Below, piece after piece: positions 5,680 to 8,280 of a DNA stretch of 8,280 bases (the first letter of the stretch is position 1; each line of letters starts with the position of its first letter). The stretch lies in contig CAISVC010000216.1 of assembly GCA_903888815.1 (NCBI GenBank), positions 1 through 8,280 on the forward strand, read 5' to 3'. The notes beneath the pieces were generated by a model. That model did no database searches. It was not told the origin of the DNA and saw only the letters and a list, made by a program, of their open reading frames with translations. The stretch comes from an uncultured Fibrobacterota bacterium (GTDB lineage: Bacteria > Fibrobacterota > Chitinivibrionia > Chitinivibrionales > Chitinispirillaceae). Position numbers and translations under genes: made by a program.

Positions 5680-5698
5680 TTTTTCAGCCCGTTCTTTT
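5674..5698 (+). terminator. GC-rich terminator-like hairpin between converging genes
   Basis: ACGGGCT (5674-5680), loop TTTTC, AGCCCGT (5686-5692), then TCTTTT. The T-tract is on the plus strand, so it would stop read-through from the left before it runs antisense into the GH63-like gene. On the minus strand the same stem lies just past that gene's stop but without a T-run, so it could act only weakly there, or protect the 3' end of the message. Confidence 0.5.
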
Positions 5699-5699
5699 C

Positions 5700-8033
5700 T
5701 CACTCGGCGCATCGCACGATGTAAACGCCCCTCGAAATGCCGTACTCTTTTTGCAAATCAAACGACCGTCTATTGACTATTGCTTTCTGTATGCATTTCC
5801 CGCTCAGATCATACACGGTAAGTTCTATTGGTTTTCCCTCAAATTCCCGAGGTATATTAAACCTGGAACCGAAGACCTTTATTGTTTTCCGTTGAGGAGA
5901 TAATAAGGAAGCCTTTGTTGCAAGATTCAGCAGTGCGGTAGTACTATTGTTAAAAACCTCAACCTCGGCAAGCTGCAAACGATACAAGCCGTTCTCCCCG
6001 GTCACCGGCTCGCCCAGCTTCGTCGCATCGATTTTCACGTACCGGGCCTTCTGCGTTCCGATATCGAATACCTGTACTTTACCCATGGGATTTGTATAGC
6101 CGGTTCCCCGGTATGCCACTGTATAGGCGCCTCCATCGGGCTTGACCTGTATGGTAAAATCGACCGGGAAATTAGCGGTTGTGCCCGTTGGAGTGAGCCT
6201 GTCGACGCGGGGAAATATGCCCACCCGGCTGAACGTAGTGTCGGCGCCCAAATCGATCTCCACCCATTCATCGCCGTTTGCGCTCGAGTTAGTCGCGCTT
6301 GAATACCCGTTCGTACCGTAGCCCCGCGTTATGCCGTCGGTCAGATATGCCTTGTTCCATACGCAATTGCCGGTCGTCTGGTCTACCGATGTCCTTGCGT
6401 TGACAACCTTGTGCAGGGCAACATCTCCAATAGAATCCCTGAAGGGATAATCGAACGGCGCCGAGCTCGATAAAACGAGTGAACCGGCCGAGGTATCACA
6501 TCGATATACCTCATTAGGTTTGACATTCGCGACGTAGGTTTTGCCGCCGGTCTGCAGCGACACGGGGCGCGTAACGGTATCGATGCCGACGACTTTGAGC
6601 ACGTTACCCTGCAGGTCGGTCACTACCCGCTCGCCGTTCGTGCAATTGAAGACCTGGTTATTGTTGACGTATCCCGTGAATCTACCGTTCATGTTGCCGA
6701 TCTTGTATTCGATAGCGTTCCACTTCTGCGTATAAGTCACGCTCTGACCGGGACGCGCAAGGCCGCACCAGTTGACTGTCTCTTTTTGTATATGAATGCC
6801 GTACAGCCGCGAAATGTATTCGAGCACGGACAGAATCGCCGGGCCGTAGCCCGTATTAGCCATGCTTTTATTGCCCGTAAACGGATCGCACTGTTGTACA
6901 AATATGTGATCTTTTTCATACCAGCGAGTATAGATGAGTCCGAGCAGCGTGACCTCGGCGTAGTGGCCGTAATTCTCAAGCGCCCGTATCGCCCTCTGAA
7001 AGGTGAGCGCCATGGGCTGGCCGCTCCAGTCGTTGGGCTCATTATTGTAAAAATTAGTGTCGGTTACGGCGATGGAAGGTAAAGGGATCGGCGTCCAGAA
7101 TTCATACGGGTTGAGCAAATGGTAATGGATGAATTCGTCGGCCATGGCCTGGGTGAAGATGCCCCAGTACATGCAACGCAGGTTATGGTGCAACAGCATG
7201 TTTATTACCTGATTGTTCCGGTCCTTGTCGAAAGCTGCGTGGCGTTGCGGGTTCCAGAGGTTTGCAATGAAGCGATTACGCACTGAATCAGCTTTTGTTA
7301 TCCATTCCGCTTCGTGGCCGTTGTTCAGCTCTTTTGAAATTTGCGCCAGGGTATTGCGGCCGTCATACGAATAACTCATGACGGACATCGATTCAATCGG
7401 CAGAGGATATTTATCAGCTCCGGGAGGAGTTTCGCCTGTCCAGCCATAAACATGGTTCGGCGCATAGAGTACGCTGTTATCATCGCCCGTATCCCACTCG
7501 CACCAGGATTCAAGCACGCCGTTGCCATCCGAATCGCGGGTTCTCCACAGATAGGCGTCGTGATTAGTGAGCGCGACATACAACGCGTCAAGAAACGTGC
7601 TGTCTTTACCAAGGAGATAATACACTTCGAATGCCGGTTGCGGAAAACAATACCCTTGCAGCATTTCATAATGAGGGACCAGACCGGAGCCGCTCCACAC
7701 CACCATGCCCGGCAGTCGGCCGTCCAAGCGCTGGGTCTGCATAAATACCAGTTGATTGTTTTTGGCGATTTCCAAGTCACGCTTTGCGTACATTTCGCCG
7801 GCCATGGGCTGCGTCTCGATCCATACATTGGAATAGCCGCCGCCTTCTACGAGGACTCTCATGCTGCCGAACGTATTGATGTTGCTTCTGGCCTGGGATT
7901 CCGCGGCATCAAACAGGCTTTTAAGGGAAGTGTCGCTGGTTGCGAGCGTCACGCCGGTCTGAGACAGCAATGGCATTGCACCAGTTGCGACAAAGCATAG
8001 CATTGCGATACAACAACGTTTTAAAAAATCCAT
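5700..8033 (-). CDS. Secreted GH63/MGH1-like (alpha/alpha)6 glycoside hydrolase with discoidin domain and sorting tail
   Basis: 777 residues with a signal peptide (hydrophobic core about 7-23). Residues about 35-415 form an (alpha/alpha)6-barrel catalytic domain. RTRDSDGNGVLESW (164-177) followed by WDTGDDNS (180-187) matches the GH63-type 'DGNG...W(E/D)xGxDNS' motif and places the catalytic acid at D185. WSGQP (336-340) and CDPFTG (382-387) match later family motifs. GH63 relatives include processing alpha-glucosidase I, YgjK and mannosylglycerate hydrolase, and GH37 trehalases share the fold; the bond cleaved here is unknown. The usual base Glu in the E-x-Y-(D/N)-P-x-(T/S)-G motif appears as Q380. 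Residues about 420-520 look like a beta-sandwich linker. About 537-696 is an F5/8 type C (discoidin, CBM32-like) domain (ALHKVVNARTS, WVEIDLG, VGIFPR, ARYVKIDA, LAEVEVF). The sorting tail is about 717-777 (IKVFGSRFNIPREFEG, YDLSGKCI). AAGGA lies 12 bases before the ATG, somewhat far. Confidence 0.85.
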   Translation of the reverse strand: MDFLKRCCIAMLCFVATGAMPLLSQTGVTLATSDTSLKSLFDAAESQARSNINTFGSMRVLVEGGGYSNVWIETQPMAGEMYAKRDLEIAKNNQLVFMQTQRLDGRLPGMVVWSGSGLVPHYEMLQGYCFPQPAFEVYYLLGKDSTFLDALYVALTNHDAYLWRTRDSDGNGVLESWCEWDTGDDNSVLYAPNHVYGWTGETPPGADKYPLPIESMSVMSYSYDGRNTLAQISKELNNGHEAEWITKADSVRNRFIANLWNPQRHAAFDKDRNNQVINMLLHHNLRCMYWGIFTQAMADEFIHYHLLNPYEFWTPIPLPSIAVTDTNFYNNEPNDWSGQPMALTFQRAIRALENYGHYAEVTLLGLIYTRWYEKDHIFVQQCDPFTGNKSMANTGYGPAILSVLEYISRLYGIHIQKETVNWCGLARPGQSVTYTQKWNAIEYKIGNMNGRFTGYVNNNQVFNCTNGERVVTDLQGNVLKVVGIDTVTRPVSLQTGGKTYVANVKPNEVYRCDTSAGSLVLSSSAPFDYPFRDSIGDVALHKVVNARTSVDQTTGNCVWNKAYLTDGITRGYGTNGYSSATNSSANGDEWVEIDLGADTTFSRVGIFPRVDRLTPTGTTANFPVDFTIQVKPDGGAYTVAYRGTGYTNPMGKVQVFDIGTQKARYVKIDATKLGEPVTGENGLYRLQLAEVEVFNNSTTALLNLATKASLLSPQRKTIKVFGSRFNIPREFEGKPIELTVYDLSGKCIQKAIVNRRSFDLQKEYGISRGVYIVRCAE

Positions 8034-8092
8034 TTTTATAGCAAATCCTTTTTCACTGTTTAGTGTTTACCCATGTCTATTAAGGGGCTGTA

Positions 8093-8191
8093 CGTCTTCA
8101 AAGGGTTTTAGACAAAACTTTGTTTAAGTTAAGAGATGGTTCTGGTATAATTAATATACTCCTGTTTGTTTAGATATTCAATATTCTTTTT
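8093..8191 (-). repeat. Shared promoter-leader block, copy upstream of the GH63-like gene
   Basis: Partner of 1450-1548, about 85% identical over 99 ungapped bases, in the same orientation and at a similar distance from the start codon. It includes the promoter at 8153-8181 and leader words CCAGAACCA, CTCTTAACTT and TTTGAAGACG. ACAGCCCC (8084-8091) follows directly, without the longer interval present in the LamG copy. The coding regions it precedes share only their tails, so the block was conserved or spread separately from the catalytic parts. Confidence 0.75.
8153..8181 (-). promoter_or_regulatory. Sigma-70-type promoter of the GH63-like gene
   Basis: On the minus strand, -35 TTGAAT (8181-8176), a 17-base spacer and -10 TATATT (8158-8153). 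The spacer differs from that of the LamG promoter at only a few positions. Transcription would start near 8146 and give a leader of about 112 bases. Confidence 0.7.
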
Positions 8192-8226
8192 AAAAAACGT
8201 ATTACTCTGTTTTTTAGGGTAATACG
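8192..8226 (-). terminator. Intrinsic terminator of a minus-strand gene beyond the right edge
   Basis: On the minus strand, CGTATTAC (8226-8219), a 13-base loop, GTAATACG (8205-8198), then TTTTTT (8197-8192). The 8-bp stem is AT-rich but perfect and ends directly in the T-run. It lies just upstream of the GH63-like gene's -35 box, so it would insulate that promoter from a minus-strand gene entering from the right. Confidence 0.6.
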
Positions 8227-8250
8227 GCCAATTGGGGGTTATCCTCAAGG

Positions 8251-8273
8251 GCAGATCGGTTTGCCGGCAGGTA
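8251..8273 (-). repeat. Distal end of another gene-downstream element, cut by the window edge
   Basis: On the minus strand GGTACC-TGCC-GGCAAACCGATCTGC corresponds to the far end of the element after the GH63-like gene (GGTTACC-A-GCAAACCGATCTGC). The 14-mer GCAGATCGGTTTGC is exact at 8251-8264 and 5607-5620. With the terminator at 8192-8226, this predicts a further minus-strand gene ending not far beyond 8280. Confidence 0.45.
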
Positions 8274-8280
8274 CCAAAAA

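Noticed and set aside
7341..8000. 219-codon plus-strand open frame
   Set aside because: It lies wholly antisense to the GH63-like gene, which has clear domains, signal peptide and promoter. The antisense product shows no recognisable motif.
8093..8152. Riboswitch or structured leader
   Set aside because: CAAAGTTTT/AAAACCCTTTG could pair in the GH63-like leader, but the LamG copy has mismatches (C5-T20, A7-A16) with no compensating changes. No known riboswitch consensus is recognised.
1..8280. CRISPR array, insertion sequence or transposase
   Set aside because: No regularly spaced repeats with spacers, and no transposase or integrase reading frame in the window.

Overview
The window carries three complete genes for large secreted, carbohydrate-active proteins and the start of a fourth, AT-rich gene that runs off the left edge. 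All three complete products have an N-terminal signal peptide. All three also end in a related 60-70 residue beta-strand tail of the 'R-F-x-(I/V)-P ... Y-x-L-x-G-K' kind, which resembles type IX secretion (T9SS) C-terminal sorting domains. These tails, together with strong Shine-Dalgarno sites and classical TTGAYA-17 bp-TATAMT promoters (both unlike typical Bacteroidota signals), fit a Fibrobacterota/Chitinispirillia-like Gram-negative polysaccharide degrader. That placement is an inference from style and not a proven identity.

Layout. 1-153 (minus): 5' end of an unrecognised gene. 316-1368 (minus): LamG-like (concanavalin A fold) secreted protein. 1369-1758: divergent intergenic region with a promoter in each direction. 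1759-5328 (plus): 1189-residue GH2 enzyme of LacZ-like architecture with an extra beta-sandwich module. 5329-5699: convergent intergenic region holding the 3' half of a tRNA-Met gene (a probable integration site) and two plus-strand terminator-like hairpins. 5700-8033 (minus): (alpha/alpha)6-barrel glycoside hydrolase related to GH63, with a discoidin (F5/8 C) domain. 8034-8280: promoter of that gene, preceded by a minus-strand terminator for a gene beyond the right edge.

The three products plausibly act together outside the cell on a complex glycan. The GH2 and GH63-like enzymes would remove residues, while the LamG and discoidin modules would bind sugar or cell surface. The substrate cannot be read from the sequence.

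The most unusual signal is non-coding. The LamG gene and the GH63-like gene share a roughly 99-bp promoter-plus-leader block (about 85% identical, ungapped, same gene-relative orientation). All three complete genes are followed by copies of another 40-60 bp element, always in the same orientation relative to the gene it follows. An orphan core copy lies at 1571-1596 and a partial copy sits at the right edge. The genes thus look framed by a standard 5' block and a standard 3' block, which I do not recognise as a described element.
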